Below, piece after piece: positions 26,832 through 35,350 of a stretch of 64,000 nucleotides of DNA. The notes under the pieces were generated by a model that was given only the letters and a program-made list of their open reading frames with translations, was not told where the DNA came from and searched no databases. The DNA is from Aliidongia sp035943795 (GTDB taxonomy: Bacteria > Pseudomonadota > Alphaproteobacteria > ATCC43930 > CGMCC-115725), in NCBI RefSeq assembly GCF_035943795.1, contig NZ_DASZBY010000093.1:1-64000 (forward strand). The letters run 5' to 3'. Position 1 is the stretch's first letter; each line of letters starts with the position of its first letter. Both the position numbers and the translations under genes were made by a program.

Positions 26832-28445
26832 ATGACCGATCTCGATCTGGAGACGCTCACCGGCCATATCGACCGGCTGATCCAACCCTGGGCGAAGCCC
26901 GCGACGCCCGGCTGCACGGTCGGCATCCTGCGCGACGGCGAGGTGCTGCTGCAGCGCTCGGCCGGGCTTGCCAACATCGAGCTGGACGTGCCGATCGGGC
27001 CCGGGACCTGCTTTCGCGTCGCGTCGGTCACCAAGCAATTCACTTGCGCCGCGATCCTGCTGCTGGAAGCCGAAGGCAAGCTGTCGCGGGACCAGGAGAT
27101 ACACGAGCATCTGCCGGACCTGCCGGATTTCGGCGAGAAGATCACGCTCGACCACCTGATGCACAACACGAGCGGGCTGCGCGACTTCCTCGAACTGATG
27201 CGCATGAGCGGCATGGACCTGCAGATCCCGTGCAGCCCCGACGACCTGATGGGCGCAATCCGGCTGCAGCGCAGCCTGAATTTCACACCAGGCAGCCGGT
27301 TCTCCTATAGCAACACGAATTTCCTGCTATTGGGCCGCATCGTCGAAACGCTGAGCGGCCGGTCGTTGGGCGATTTCGTCGGCAGCCACATTCTGGCGCC
27401 GCTCGGCATGGGCTGCTCGCGGCTGGTCGAGACCACGGCCGAGCTGGTGCCCGGCCTGGCGACCGGCTATTTCCCGCAAGGGGAGACCTATGTCCGGGCC
27501 GGCCACGCCTTCCCGCAGGGCGGCGAGGGTGGCCTCGTGTCCTCGGTCGCCGATCTGGCGCGCTGGGACCATAATTTCACGACGGGCCAGGTCGGCGGCA
27601 TGGCGCTGGTCGAGGCGCTGGCGCAGCAGGCGCCGTTCCTGAACGGGCTCGCCAATTCCTATGCGCGCGGTCTGCAGGTGAAATCCTATCGCGGGCTGAA
27701 TACGGTGGATCACGGCGGCCTGTGGCCCGGCTTCAAGACCGAGTTCCTGCGCGTGCCGGCGCTGAACCTGACGATCATCGCCATCGCCAACAATGCGGCG
27801 GTCGATTGCTATCGCCTGGCGCATCGCGTGCTGGACGGTGCGATCGAGGGCCGCCCCGGCGTGGAACAGACTCCCGCCCTGCCGTCGCGCCCGGCTCTCG
27901 ACCGGCTGGCCGGCCGCTATCTCGATCGGGAGAGTGCGGCCACCGTGGAATTCTCGGTTGCCGCCGACGGCACACCGATGGCCGCGATGAACGGTGTGCC
28001 CTTCGTGCTGGAGGCGACCGAAGACGGCCGGCTGTCCGCGGCGCGCGGCGCGTTCGACTTCGTCACGACGCTGGTCGACGAGCACGACAGCGTGCATGTC
28101 ACCTTCGATGCCGGCGCCCATGCCGTGTTCGAACGGATGCCGCCAGAGCCGATCCCCCTGCCGAACGGCCTTGCCGCCCGCTATGCCTGCCCCGAACTGG
28201 GCGCGATCTGGACCGTGACGACAGAGAGCGACAACCTGGCGAAGATCGCCGTGATCGGGCCGCTGCATCACACCGGCCCGTGGAATGCCGTGGCGATCGA
28301 GGGCGATCAGTTGCGGGTCGAGATGCCGAGCGTGCTGTTCAAGGCCTGGCTCGACGTCCAGGTCCTGCGCGGCAACGGCACGATCGCCGGGCTGGAGGTC
28401 AGTGGCGGCCGGTCGAAGCGGCTGCGGTTCGACCGGATCGCGTGA
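26832..28445 (+). CDS. Serine hydrolase of the beta-lactamase/D-aminopeptidase (S12) family
   Basis: Protein of 537 residues. The three class-C/DD-peptidase motifs are present: SxxK in RVASVTKQF (serine at about residue 61), YSN in SRFSYSNTNFLLLG, and HGG in TVDHGGLWPGF. The C-terminal 200 residues form extra beta-barrel-like domains (LAGRYLDRESAATVEF), as in Ochrobactrum D-aminopeptidase DmpB/DAP. No signal peptide is seen, which fits a cytoplasmic D-aminopeptidase better than a beta-lactamase. An AAGAGG ribosome site is 5 nt before the ATG. Its 3' end overlaps convergent bioD by 47 bp. A D-peptide role would fit the DadA-like oxidase upstream (inference). Confidence 0.85.
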   Translation: MTDLDLETLTGHIDRLIQPWAKPATPGCTVGILRDGEVLLQRSAGLANIELDVPIGPGTCFRVASVTKQFTCAAILLLEAEGKLSRDQEIHEHLPDLPDFGEKITLDHLMHNTSGLRDFLELMRMSGMDLQIPCSPDDLMGAIRLQRSLNFTPGSRFSYSNTNFLLLGRIVETLSGRSLGDFVGSHILAPLGMGCSRLVETTAELVPGLATGYFPQGETYVRAGHAFPQGGEGGLVSSVADLARWDHNFTTGQVGGMALVEALAQQAPFLNGLANSYARGLQVKSYRGLNTVDHGGLWPGFKTEFLRVPALNLTIIAIANNAAVDCYRLAHRVLDGAIEGRPGVEQTPALPSRPALDRLAGRYLDRESAATVEFSVAADGTPMAAMNGVPFVLEATEDGRLSAARGAFDFVTTLVDEHDSVHVTFDAGAHAVFERMPPEPIPLPNGLAARYACPELGAIWTVTTESDNLAKIAVIGPLHHTGPWNAVAIEGDQLRVEMPSVLFKAWLDVQVLRGNGTIAGLEVSGGRSKRLRFDRIA

Positions 28446-29112
28446 GGTCGGCGTAGAGAGCCGAACGGCGCCAGCCCTCGGGACCAGCCAGGCGCGGCAG
28501 GTGCAGGATCGGCAAGTCCGGAGCAAACCGGCGGATGGCGGCCGCCGTCTCGACAGGCGGGACCGGCGAGTCGATCGATTCGCTGAGGATCAGGGCCGCG
28601 ACCGGCACGCCCCGGCCGGCGAGTGTCGCCAGCGCCGTCAGCGTGTGGCTGATCGTGCCCAGGTAGGTACCGGCGACCAACAGTGCGGGGAGATCGAGCG
28701 CCGCCATCCAGTCGAGCACGGTATGGCGCTCGTCGAGCGGCGCCATCACCCCGCCGACCCCCTCGACCAGAACGAACTCATCCGGACCGTCGAGCGTCCC
28801 GCGGCAGAAGCGGACGAGATCGTCGAACGGCACGCGGCGTCCCTCACGGGCGGCCGCCATGTCGGGCGACAGTGCCGCCGTGAAATGCCAGGGGCAGATG
28901 CGCTTGACCGCGGGCCAATCCTGCTCCAGGCCCTGCGCCGCCAGCAGCACGGCCGGGTCGCTGTTGGCGAGATTACCATCGTCGACGCCGCTCGCGACCG
29001 GCTTCAGCCCGGCGACCGTCAGGCCGGCCGCCTGGGCGCCCTGCAGCAGGGCGGCACTTACGAAGGTCTTGCCGAGTTCGGTGCCGGTCGCCGTGACGAA
29101 GAAGCGGCTCAC
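28399..29112 (-). CDS. bioD: Dethiobiotin synthetase
   Basis: Protein of 237 residues converting 7,8-diaminopelargonate, CO2 and ATP to dethiobiotin. The P-loop is near the N-terminus (TATGTELGKTFVSAALL), the substrate lysine motif LKPVASG follows, and VLVEGVGGVMAPLDE is the conserved Gly-rich/Mg site. The start is GTG 29112, overlapping the bioF stop (GTGA); longer open frames upstream are out of family. The last 47 bp overlap the end of the opposite-strand serine hydrolase gene. It is translationally coupled to bioF. Confidence 0.93.
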   Translation of the reverse strand: MSRFFVTATGTELGKTFVSAALLQGAQAAGLTVAGLKPVASGVDDGNLANSDPAVLLAAQGLEQDWPAVKRICPWHFTAALSPDMAAAREGRRVPFDDLVRFCRGTLDGPDEFVLVEGVGGVMAPLDERHTVLDWMAALDLPALLVAGTYLGTISHTLTALATLAGRGVPVAALILSESIDSPVPPVETAAAIRRFAPDLPILHLPRLAGPEGWRRSALYADLTRSGRTAAASTGRH

Positions 29113-30233
29113 GGCAGCGCCGCGCGCACGGCGTCTGCCAGGGCCAGCACGTCGGCCTCGCTGTGGCCGGCGGAAAAGGTGATGCGCAGGCGCGCGGTGC
29201 CGGCCGGCACGGTCGGCGGCCGGATCGCGGTCACCAGGAAGCCCTGCGCCAGCAGCCGTTCCGAGGCCGCCATCGCCGCATCCGCCTCGCCGATCACGAC
29301 CGGCACGATCGGGCTTTCGGCATGGGGCAGATTGAGCAGCCGCGTAAATTGGCGCGCACGCACGACGGGGGTCGTGGCCCATTCGGGATCGCCCTCGATG
29401 ACGTCGAGCGCCGCGATGGCCGCGGCGACCGAAGCAGGCGGCAGGCCGGTGGTATAGACGAAGGAGCGCGCGCGGCTGCGCAGCAGCGCCACGATCGGCG
29501 CCGAGGCGCACAGATAGCCGCCATAGGATCCGAGCGCCTTCGACAAGGTGCCCATCTGCAACGGCACCAGCGACGGATCCTCCTTCGGCATCACGCCGAT
29601 GCCGTGGGCATCGTCGCTCATCAGCCAGGCATCGTGGGCGGTTGCCAGCGCCGAGATCGCCGCGACCGGCGCCAGGTCGCCGTCCATGCTGTAGACCCGG
29701 TCGATCAGGATCATGCAATGGCGGAACTGGGTGCGCTCGGTCGCCAGCAGGTCGGTCAGGTGGCCGAGATCATTATGCCGGAACGGGACGACCCGGGCGC
29801 CCGACAGGCGCGCACCGGCGTTGAGGCAGGCATGGGCCAGTTCGTCGACGAGGATCAGGTCACCCTTGCCCGCAAGCGCCGGCACGATGCCGATGTTGGC
29901 GAGATAGCCGCTGCCGAACACGATCGCGTCCTCGGTGCCTTTGAGGGCCGCGAGCCGGGCTTCGAGCGTGGCATAGAGCGGGTGGTTGCCGGTCACCAGG
30001 CGCGAGGCGCCGGAGCCGGTGCCGTGGCTCTCGATCGCCGCGATCGCCGCCTGCTTCACGCGCGCGTCCTGGCTGAGGTTCAGGTAGTCGTTATCGCAGA
30101 ACGACAGCAGCCGCCGCCCGTCGCGCCAGGCATGCACCGCCCCGTCGCGGCGTGTTTCCTTCAGGGTCCGGCGCAGCGACTTGGCGTCGAGGTCGGCGAG
30201 CTTCGCGTGGGCGAATTGATCGAGAGAGGACAT
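29109..30233 (-). CDS. bioF: 8-amino-7-oxononanoate synthase
   Basis: PLP enzyme of 374 residues of the alpha-oxoamine synthase family, joining pimeloyl thioester and L-alanine. Visible motifs: NDYLNLSQD, SHGTGSGASRLVTGNH, the PLP-contact DDAHGIGV, and the Schiff-base lysine in GTLSKALGSYGGY. Where most relatives read TDGVFSMDGD, this one has LIDRVYSMDGD, a mild variation. Length is typical. With bioD it forms half of a split biotin locus; bioB and bioA are on the opposite strand 5 kb away. Confidence 0.93.
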   Translation of the reverse strand: MSSLDQFAHAKLADLDAKSLRRTLKETRRDGAVHAWRDGRRLLSFCDNDYLNLSQDARVKQAAIAAIESHGTGSGASRLVTGNHPLYATLEARLAALKGTEDAIVFGSGYLANIGIVPALAGKGDLILVDELAHACLNAGARLSGARVVPFRHNDLGHLTDLLATERTQFRHCMILIDRVYSMDGDLAPVAAISALATAHDAWLMSDDAHGIGVMPKEDPSLVPLQMGTLSKALGSYGGYLCASAPIVALLRSRARSFVYTTGLPPASVAAAIAALDVIEGDPEWATTPVVRARQFTRLLNLPHAESPIVPVVIGEADAAMAASERLLAQGFLVTAIRPPTVPAGTARLRITFSAGHSEADVLALADAVRAALP

Positions 30234-30299
30234 GATGGGCCGAAAAGAGCGCCCGCGGGCGACGCTGTCAATGCCCGCATGGTCGGGCCAGCGCGCACC

Positions 30300-30425
30300 T
30301 CAATAGCCGCCGCCGGCATGCTGGTCCGTGTCGGAGGGCTTGGCGGGTTGGATCTGCATGCTGGTGCATGCAGCGATGCCGAGAGACAGCGATAGCAGCA
30401 TCGCCGCCAAAATAGACGTCTTCAT
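30300..30425 (-). CDS. Very small lipoprotein (41 residues)
   Basis: A 41-residue frame below usual size cut-offs: MKTSILAAMLLSLSLG then IAAC at residues 17-20, a good lipobox with Cys20 as the lipidated residue. The mature part is 22 residues, polar, ending GGGY. A GGGGGA ribosome site is 6 nt before the ATG. It lies between the efflux permease gene (76 bp away) and bioF (66 bp away) on the same strand. It may be an entericidin-like or pump-associated small lipoprotein; no specific family is recognised. Confidence 0.65.
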   Translation of the reverse strand: MKTSILAAMLLSLSLGIAACTSMQIQPAKPSDTDQHAGGGY

Positions 30426-30501
30426 GGTTCGTCCCCCAGAGGTGATCGGTCGTTGCCCGCTCGCCTCTGAAGGACTCCCCGGAACGGCTTTTATTCCGGC
30501 C

Positions 30502-31686
30502 TCACCCCGCCCGCAGCACGACCGCGATCGGCAGGCGGGCCGCGCGGATGGCCGGGAACAGGCTGCCGACCATGCCGATGGCGCAGGCCCAGGCGATGCC
30601 GAGCAGGATGATGCCGGGTCCGATCGTCAGGTGGAACACGAGCTGGGTGAAATTGCCGCTCAAAGTATTGGCCGCATTGCCGTTGAAGAAGAACCAGGCG
30701 AGCGCCGCCCCGATGGCACCGCCGACGAACGACAGCAGCAATGCCTCGACGAACACCGAGATCACCACCGGCGCCGCGCCGAAGCCCAGCGCGCGCAGGG
30801 TCGCGATTTCGACCGCCCGGGTGCTGACCGCCGAATACATGGTGTTGAGCGCACCGAACAGCGCGCCCACCGCCATGATACCGCCGACGACATAAGCGAT
30901 GAAGAACAGCATCTTCTGCAGGGTCGCCGACATGGCGGCGTAGTAGGCCGGCTCGCGCTCGACATCGACCGACAGGGTCGGGTTGGTGGTCAGGGCCGCC
31001 TTGAAGCCATCGAACGCGGCCGCATCGTCGAGCAAGACGGTGACGCTCTCGAACAAGTTGCGCCGATAGGCCGACATGACCGTTTCCGCATCGGCCAGCA
31101 TCTCCGACTCATGGGCGTCGCCGCCGCTCTCGAACATGCCGACCACCGTCCAGTCGCTGTCGCGGAAGGCGATGTGGCTGCCGACCTCCAGCCCCTGGAA
31201 CTGCGCCGCAGCCGATTTGCCGACGACGACCTCGCGTACCGCGGGCTGAAACATCCGGCCGGCGATCAGCCTGATTTCCGGATGGGTCGCCAACCCTTCG
31301 GGCCCGATCCCGCGCAAGGTGACGTTGACGCCGGTGGCGGAGCCCTTCTGCGGCAGGCCGACGATGACGAGCTCGTCGGCAGAGCCGACCGGCTTGCCGT
31401 CCGCGGTCTTGCGCACGCCGGGCGCGTCGAGGATGGTCAGCGCGTTCTCGCGCGAGATCGTGCTGCCCAGCTCGGACGTCGAGCCGCCGCGCATGACGAT
31501 CGCCCGGTCCGCCCGGCCAGTATGGTCGAGCGCCGCCGAAAAGCCGAGTGCCATCGCCAGGACGGAGATCAGTACGCCCACGACGCCGGCGATGCCGACG
31601 ACGATCACGAGCGACGTGCCGAGGCGCGACGGGACGTTCTGAAGGTTCATGGCCGTGACGGCCCCGATCTGCTTGAACAGGCTCAT
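30502..31686 (-). CDS. ABC transporter permease, MacB/FtsX family (second permease)
   Basis: Inner-membrane protein of 394 residues with the MacB/FtsX layout: one N-terminal helix (LVIVVGIAGVVGVLISVLAM), a large periplasmic domain (about 50-265), then three C-terminal helices (MLFFIAYVVGGIMAVGALFG, VISVFVEALLLSFVGGAIG and IILLGIAWACAIGMVGSLFP) with the coupling segment REVEIATLRALGF-like TRAVEIATLRALGF. It is the last core gene of a four-gene operon with ATPase, first permease and adaptor. The two permeases probably form a heterodimer. Confidence 0.9.
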   Translation of the reverse strand: MSLFKQIGAVTAMNLQNVPSRLGTSLVIVVGIAGVVGVLISVLAMALGFSAALDHTGRADRAIVMRGGSTSELGSTISRENALTILDAPGVRKTADGKPVGSADELVIVGLPQKGSATGVNVTLRGIGPEGLATHPEIRLIAGRMFQPAVREVVVGKSAAAQFQGLEVGSHIAFRDSDWTVVGMFESGGDAHESEMLADAETVMSAYRRNLFESVTVLLDDAAAFDGFKAALTTNPTLSVDVEREPAYYAAMSATLQKMLFFIAYVVGGIMAVGALFGALNTMYSAVSTRAVEIATLRALGFGAAPVVISVFVEALLLSFVGGAIGAALAWFFFNGNAANTLSGNFTQLVFHLTIGPGIILLGIAWACAIGMVGSLFPAIRAARLPIAVVLRAG

Positions 31687-31696
31687 GGCATTTTCC

Positions 31697-32842
31697 TCAC
31701 CGGCCCGCCAGGGCGTCGACGATGTTGAGGCGCATGGCGCGCCAGGCCGGCGGCAGGCCGGTCACCAGCGCCAGCAGCACCGCAACGCCGATGCCAAGGC
31801 CGACGACTTCCAGCGGCAGGTTCACGATGCCGACCACGTCCTTCAGCATCGGGAACAGGGCGGCGGCGGCGGCAAGGCCCAGGGCAGCGGCGATCACGCA
31901 CAGCACCAGGCATTCCGCCAACACCAGCATCAGCACACCGCCGTCGGTGAAGCCCAGCGTCTTCAGCACCGCCAGTTCCGGCACCCGCTCGCGCAGCGAC
32001 TGCATCATGGTGTTGCCGGTCAGGAACAAGAGGGTGAAGAACACGGCGCCCAGGATCGCGGTAACGATGAAATTGATGTCGCCCATCTGCTTGATGAACG
32101 ACTGCTGAAATTCCTTCTCGGTCTGGGTCTTGGTCTCGTCCTGGGAATTCAGGAACAGCTTGTCGATCGCCTCGCCGGTCGCGACTGCCGTCGTCGGATC
32201 CTTGATCCGGACGATGTACCAGCCGATCGTGCCTTTGCCAAACGCGCGCGCCTCGTCGAAATAGGCATGGTTGATGAAGAAGGCGTTCTCCTGCCCTGCG
32301 TCCTGCGGATCCTCATAGATGCCGACGACATCGAAATCCCAGTCGGACGTGCCGTCCGGCTTGGTCCAGATCGTCGAATGCAGCGGCACCCGGTCGCCGA
32401 TCTTCCAGCCGTATTTGTGGGCAAGCCCGATTCCGATCACCACGCCGGTCCGCGTCCGCTTCCAGGTGTCCAGTTGTTCCTTGGGCAGCTTGAATTCCGG
32501 ATACAGGTTGAAATAACGCTCCGGATCGACCGGGAACGAAAAGATGAATTGCTTCGGGTCCTGGTAATAGGCGCCGAACCAGCTGGCGAAGGCCACGTGG
32601 TCGACGCCGGGCAGCGCCTCGATCTGCGCCAAGTCGGCATAGGGCAGCGGTTCGGTGAAGCTGATGCGGCTGACCGTCACCAGGCGGTTGACGTTCGCCG
32701 CGTCGACGCCCCGGCTGAACGCGGCATTGGTCCCCTGCAGCATACCGAACAGCAGGAACGCGATCAGGATCGACAGCAGGGTAAAGAAGGTCCGGGTGCG
32801 CTTGCGCCACAGCCCGGCCCAGACGAGGGGCAGGAATTTCAT
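31697..32842 (-). CDS. ABC transporter permease, MacB/FtsX family (first permease)
   Basis: Permease of 381 residues with the MacB-type topology: N-terminal helix (TFFTLLSILIAFLLFGML), extracytoplasmic domain about 45-260, and three C-terminal helices, with the coupling motif VPELAVLKTLGF. I placed the start at 32842, whose ATG overlaps the ATPase stop (ATGA) and begins the conserved MKFLPLVWAGLWRKRTRT. The upstream extension of the frame is only the antisense-like shadow of the ATPase gene. It pairs with the second permease 10 bp downstream. Confidence 0.9.
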   Translation of the reverse strand: MKFLPLVWAGLWRKRTRTFFTLLSILIAFLLFGMLQGTNAAFSRGVDAANVNRLVTVSRISFTEPLPYADLAQIEALPGVDHVAFASWFGAYYQDPKQFIFSFPVDPERYFNLYPEFKLPKEQLDTWKRTRTGVVIGIGLAHKYGWKIGDRVPLHSTIWTKPDGTSDWDFDVVGIYEDPQDAGQENAFFINHAYFDEARAFGKGTIGWYIVRIKDPTTAVATGEAIDKLFLNSQDETKTQTEKEFQQSFIKQMGDINFIVTAILGAVFFTLLFLTGNTMMQSLRERVPELAVLKTLGFTDGGVLMLVLAECLVLCVIAAALGLAAAAALFPMLKDVVGIVNLPLEVVGLGIGVAVLLALVTGLPPAWRAMRLNIVDALAGR

Positions 32843-33531
32843 GCCGCCGCCCTCGCCGCATCGGCCAGCTGGCCCTTGTCGACATGCAGGTGGCGCGAGG
32901 CGAACTCGGCGGCCTTCGGATCGTGGGTGACCATGATGATGGTCTTGCCCTGCTCGCGGTTCAGCAGCTGCAGCAGATGCAGGATCTCGTCGGCGGTCTG
33001 GCGGTCGAGATCGCCGGTCGGCTCGTCGCAGACCAGGAGCGTCGGGTCGGCGACGAGCGCCCGGGCGATGGCGACGCGCTGCTGCTGGCCGCCCGACAAT
33101 TCGCTGGGCTTGTGCTTGGCGCGGTCGCCCAGGCCCACGATGTCGAGCGCGGTCGCCACGTTGCGCTTGCGCTCGGCCCGGCTCAAGGAGGTCAGCAGCA
33201 GGGGCAGCTCGACGTTCCGCTCCGCCGTCATCATCGGCATCAGGTTGTAGAACTGGAAGATGAAGCCCACGTGGCGGGCCCGCCACTTGGCGAGCTGGCC
33301 TCCGGACAGCCGGTCGATCCGCTCGCCGGCAACCGAAACCTCGCCCTCGGTCGGTTGGTCGAGCCCGCCGATCAGGTTGAGCAGGGTGGTCTTGCCCGAA
33401 CCCGACGGCCCCATGATCGCGACGAAATCGCCGGCCTCGATAGTGAGGTCTAGGGAATGCAGCACCTCGACCTGTTCCTTGCCGCGACGATACCGCTTCA
33501 GGACGTTCTTGAGCGTGACGATCGCACTCAT
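32839..33531 (-). CDS. ABC transporter ATP-binding protein, MacB/LolD-like
   Basis: Cytoplasmic ATPase of 230 residues that powers the two MacB-type permeases. Walker A is GPSGSGKTTLL (about residues 41-51), the signature LSGGQQQRVAIARAL, Walker B LLVCDEPTGDLD, and the switch histidine in IIMVTHDPKAAEF. The insertion typical of the MacB/LolD group is present (GEVSVAGERIDRLSGGQLAKWRARHVGFIFQFYNL region). It acts as a mechanotransmission pump with the adaptor encoded upstream rather than as an importer (family knowledge). Confidence 0.93.
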   Translation of the reverse strand: MSAIVTLKNVLKRYRRGKEQVEVLHSLDLTIEAGDFVAIMGPSGSGKTTLLNLIGGLDQPTEGEVSVAGERIDRLSGGQLAKWRARHVGFIFQFYNLMPMMTAERNVELPLLLTSLSRAERKRNVATALDIVGLGDRAKHKPSELSGGQQQRVAIARALVADPTLLVCDEPTGDLDRQTADEILHLLQLLNREQGKTIIMVTHDPKAAEFASRHLHVDKGQLADAARAAA

Positions 33532-33566
33532 CTGGGAGACACTCCTATGCTGGTGGCTGTCGCGGC

Positions 33567-34814
33567 CTAATCTTCGATCTTGATGCGGGTGTCCTCGGCG
33601 AGCTTGGACAGATCGCCCAGCGCGATCCGGTCGCCGGCCGCCAGGCCCGCGAGGATCGTCTGGCTGTCGCCCGTACGGGCGCCCAGGCGGACCGAGCGCC
33701 GTTCCAGCCGGTCGTCGTGCAGCACGAACACCGTCCCGGTCTCGCCCGAACCCGCGGCCACGCCCGCCGCCGGCACGACGACACCTGCGGCGACGGGCGC
33801 GCCCGGCACCGGCGCCGCAGGCGCCTCTGCCAGGAACGCCACGCGCAGGCCCATTTCCGGCAGGATGCGCGGATCCTTCTGCTTGATGCCGACCCGGACC
33901 TTGAGCGTCGCCTTAGACCGGTCGGCGGTCGGGATCACGGCGATGACCGCGGCCGGGATCTGCCAGTCGGGATAGGCATTCAGCTTCAGCATCGCCGGTT
34001 GCCCGGCATGGACGCGGTTGATGAAATTCTCGTTCACGTCGATCTCGCCTTCCAGCGAATCCATATCGACGATCGTGCCGATGCCGGTACGGGTGAAGCC
34101 GCCGCCGGCCGAGATCGGCGAGACGATTTCGCCGGGCTGAGCCGCCTTGACCGTGATCACGCCGGCGAACGGCGCCTTGACCACCGTGTCGTCCTCATTG
34201 CGTTCGGCAACTGCCAGGTTGCTCTGGGCGACGGCAACCGTCCGTTCGGCGACGTCGACCGCCGTCTGCAGACCGTCGTAGGACGCCTTGGTATTGTCGA
34301 AGCTGTCACGGCTGATCATGTCGCTTGCCGATTGCTTCCGGCTGCGCTCGTAGATCGGCTGAGCGTCGGCATAGGCGACGCGCGCCGACTTCAGTTGTGC
34401 CTGCGCCTGGTTCACCTGCGCCTGGGCCTGGTCGAGCGCCGCCCGGGCGTTCGAATCGTCGAGCCGGCCCACGACCTGGCCCTTGTCGACATGCTGGCCT
34501 TCCTCGATCAACACCTCGGTGACCTTGCCGGTGATCTTTGCCGAAACCGTCGCCTGCCGGCGCGCCACGACATAACCGGATGCGTCGAGCAGCGAGGCAC
34601 CGGCGGTCGGCTGGCCGTCGCCGACCGCCGGACGCGCGACCGCCACGCGGATCGGCACGGTGCCGGATTGGGACAGCATCAGCCACGCACCGCCGCCGCC
34701 CGCTGCCAGGACCAGGATCGCCACCAGAATCCACCATGCCCGTCCCGACCCGCGCACCGGCGTTTCCGTGCGGTCGATGCGCAGGCGGCGTAGTTGCGAA
34801 GACTTGTCGTCCAA
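33567..34814 (-). CDS. Periplasmic adaptor subunit of an ABC-type efflux system (MacA/HlyD-like)
   Basis: Protein of 415 residues: a cytoplasmic basic start, one membrane helix (WWILVAILVLAAGGGGAWLML), a lipoyl half (ATVSAKITGKVTEVLIEEGQ), a helical hairpin (about 110-205), the second lipoyl half (VKAPFAGVITVKAAQPGEIV) and beta-barrel domains. First gene of the efflux operon, followed after 35 bp by the ATPase. With two separate permeases the system resembles MacAB-like exporters in which the ATPase is not fused. No outer-membrane channel is encoded nearby. A TetR-like palindrome lies about 140 bp upstream. Confidence 0.9.
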   Translation of the reverse strand: MDDKSSQLRRLRIDRTETPVRGSGRAWWILVAILVLAAGGGGAWLMLSQSGTVPIRVAVARPAVGDGQPTAGASLLDASGYVVARRQATVSAKITGKVTEVLIEEGQHVDKGQVVGRLDDSNARAALDQAQAQVNQAQAQLKSARVAYADAQPIYERSRKQSASDMISRDSFDNTKASYDGLQTAVDVAERTVAVAQSNLAVAERNEDDTVVKAPFAGVITVKAAQPGEIVSPISAGGGFTRTGIGTIVDMDSLEGEIDVNENFINRVHAGQPAMLKLNAYPDWQIPAAVIAVIPTADRSKATLKVRVGIKQKDPRILPEMGLRVAFLAEAPAAPVPGAPVAAGVVVPAAGVAAGSGETGTVFVLHDDRLERRSVRLGARTGDSQTILAGLAAGDRIALGDLSKLAEDTRIKIED

Positions 34815-34954
34815 GGGCAGGGCTCGACTTTCGGAAGACGGGTATCGGAACAGGCGCTCGAAACCCCGACCGGCACGACCGGAGGAAGAAGGCGCGACGC
34901 CGGATGCGCCCGCGGTTTATTACCAAATCCTCACCGCCGGGCGCCAGAGATTTG

Positions 34955-34985
34955 CAAATTTAACGCACGATCGGTCGTTCATTTG
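34955..34985. promoter_or_regulatory. TetR-like operator candidate upstream of the efflux adaptor
   Basis: A 31 bp imperfect inverted repeat: outer arms CAAAT/ATTTG, inner arms AACG/CGTT, and central ACGATCGGTCGT. AACG...CGTT half-sites are common for TetR-family repressors of efflux genes. It is 141 bp upstream of the adaptor start. No TetR gene is in the window, so the regulator would be encoded elsewhere. Confidence 0.4.
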
Positions 34986-35295
34986 AGAACGCAAGGAATG
35001 ACATCAAACAATTCGGTTACCAGACTTCGCTCCGATATTTTCTCTTTTCGGCGCGAACTGATATGGAAGTGAGAGGAGATGCGATCATCGACGCGCCGAC
35101 ATGCCGCCCGATATCCCGGATCGACACCCTGTTGCCCGCCGCCCGGTTCGCCGACGCGCGACGACCGTGAAAACTCGCAATCTGTTGGGTCGGACCTACC
35201 CCGCCGCCATCAAGCCGTTCCATCGGATCATCGCCAGGACCAGCTGAGCCAAGTGTCCATCCGCCGACGCTGGGCCGGCCGGAACGAGACCCACG

Positions 35296-35324
35296 TTGCA
35301 TCCGTCCCGCCCTCTGCCTATGCT
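35296..35324 (+). promoter_or_regulatory. Candidate bioB promoter
   Basis: TTGCAT (35296-35301) and TATGCT (35319-35324) are separated by exactly 17 bp; transcription would start about 20 nt before the bioB ATG. Both hexamers are imperfect matches to the sigma-70 consensus. Confidence 0.35.
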
Positions 35325-35350
35325 CCGGCCGTTTTTCATCGTCTCGTCAC

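Larger units (their letters stand above)
34815..35350. other. Long intergenic region between efflux operon and bioB
   Basis: This 536 bp gap separates divergent operons. It is more AT-rich around 34950-35060 than its surroundings, as expected for promoters. It holds the operator-like palindrome at 34955-34985 and a bioB promoter candidate at 35296-35324. Short open frames across it (for example 35079-35354) have no recognisable domain. I saw no TTATnnATAA BioR-type box. Confidence 0.55.

Noticed and set aside
34815..35350. BioR operator (TTATnnATAA) for the biotin genes
   Set aside because: I looked in the gaps before bioB and bioF and saw no match.
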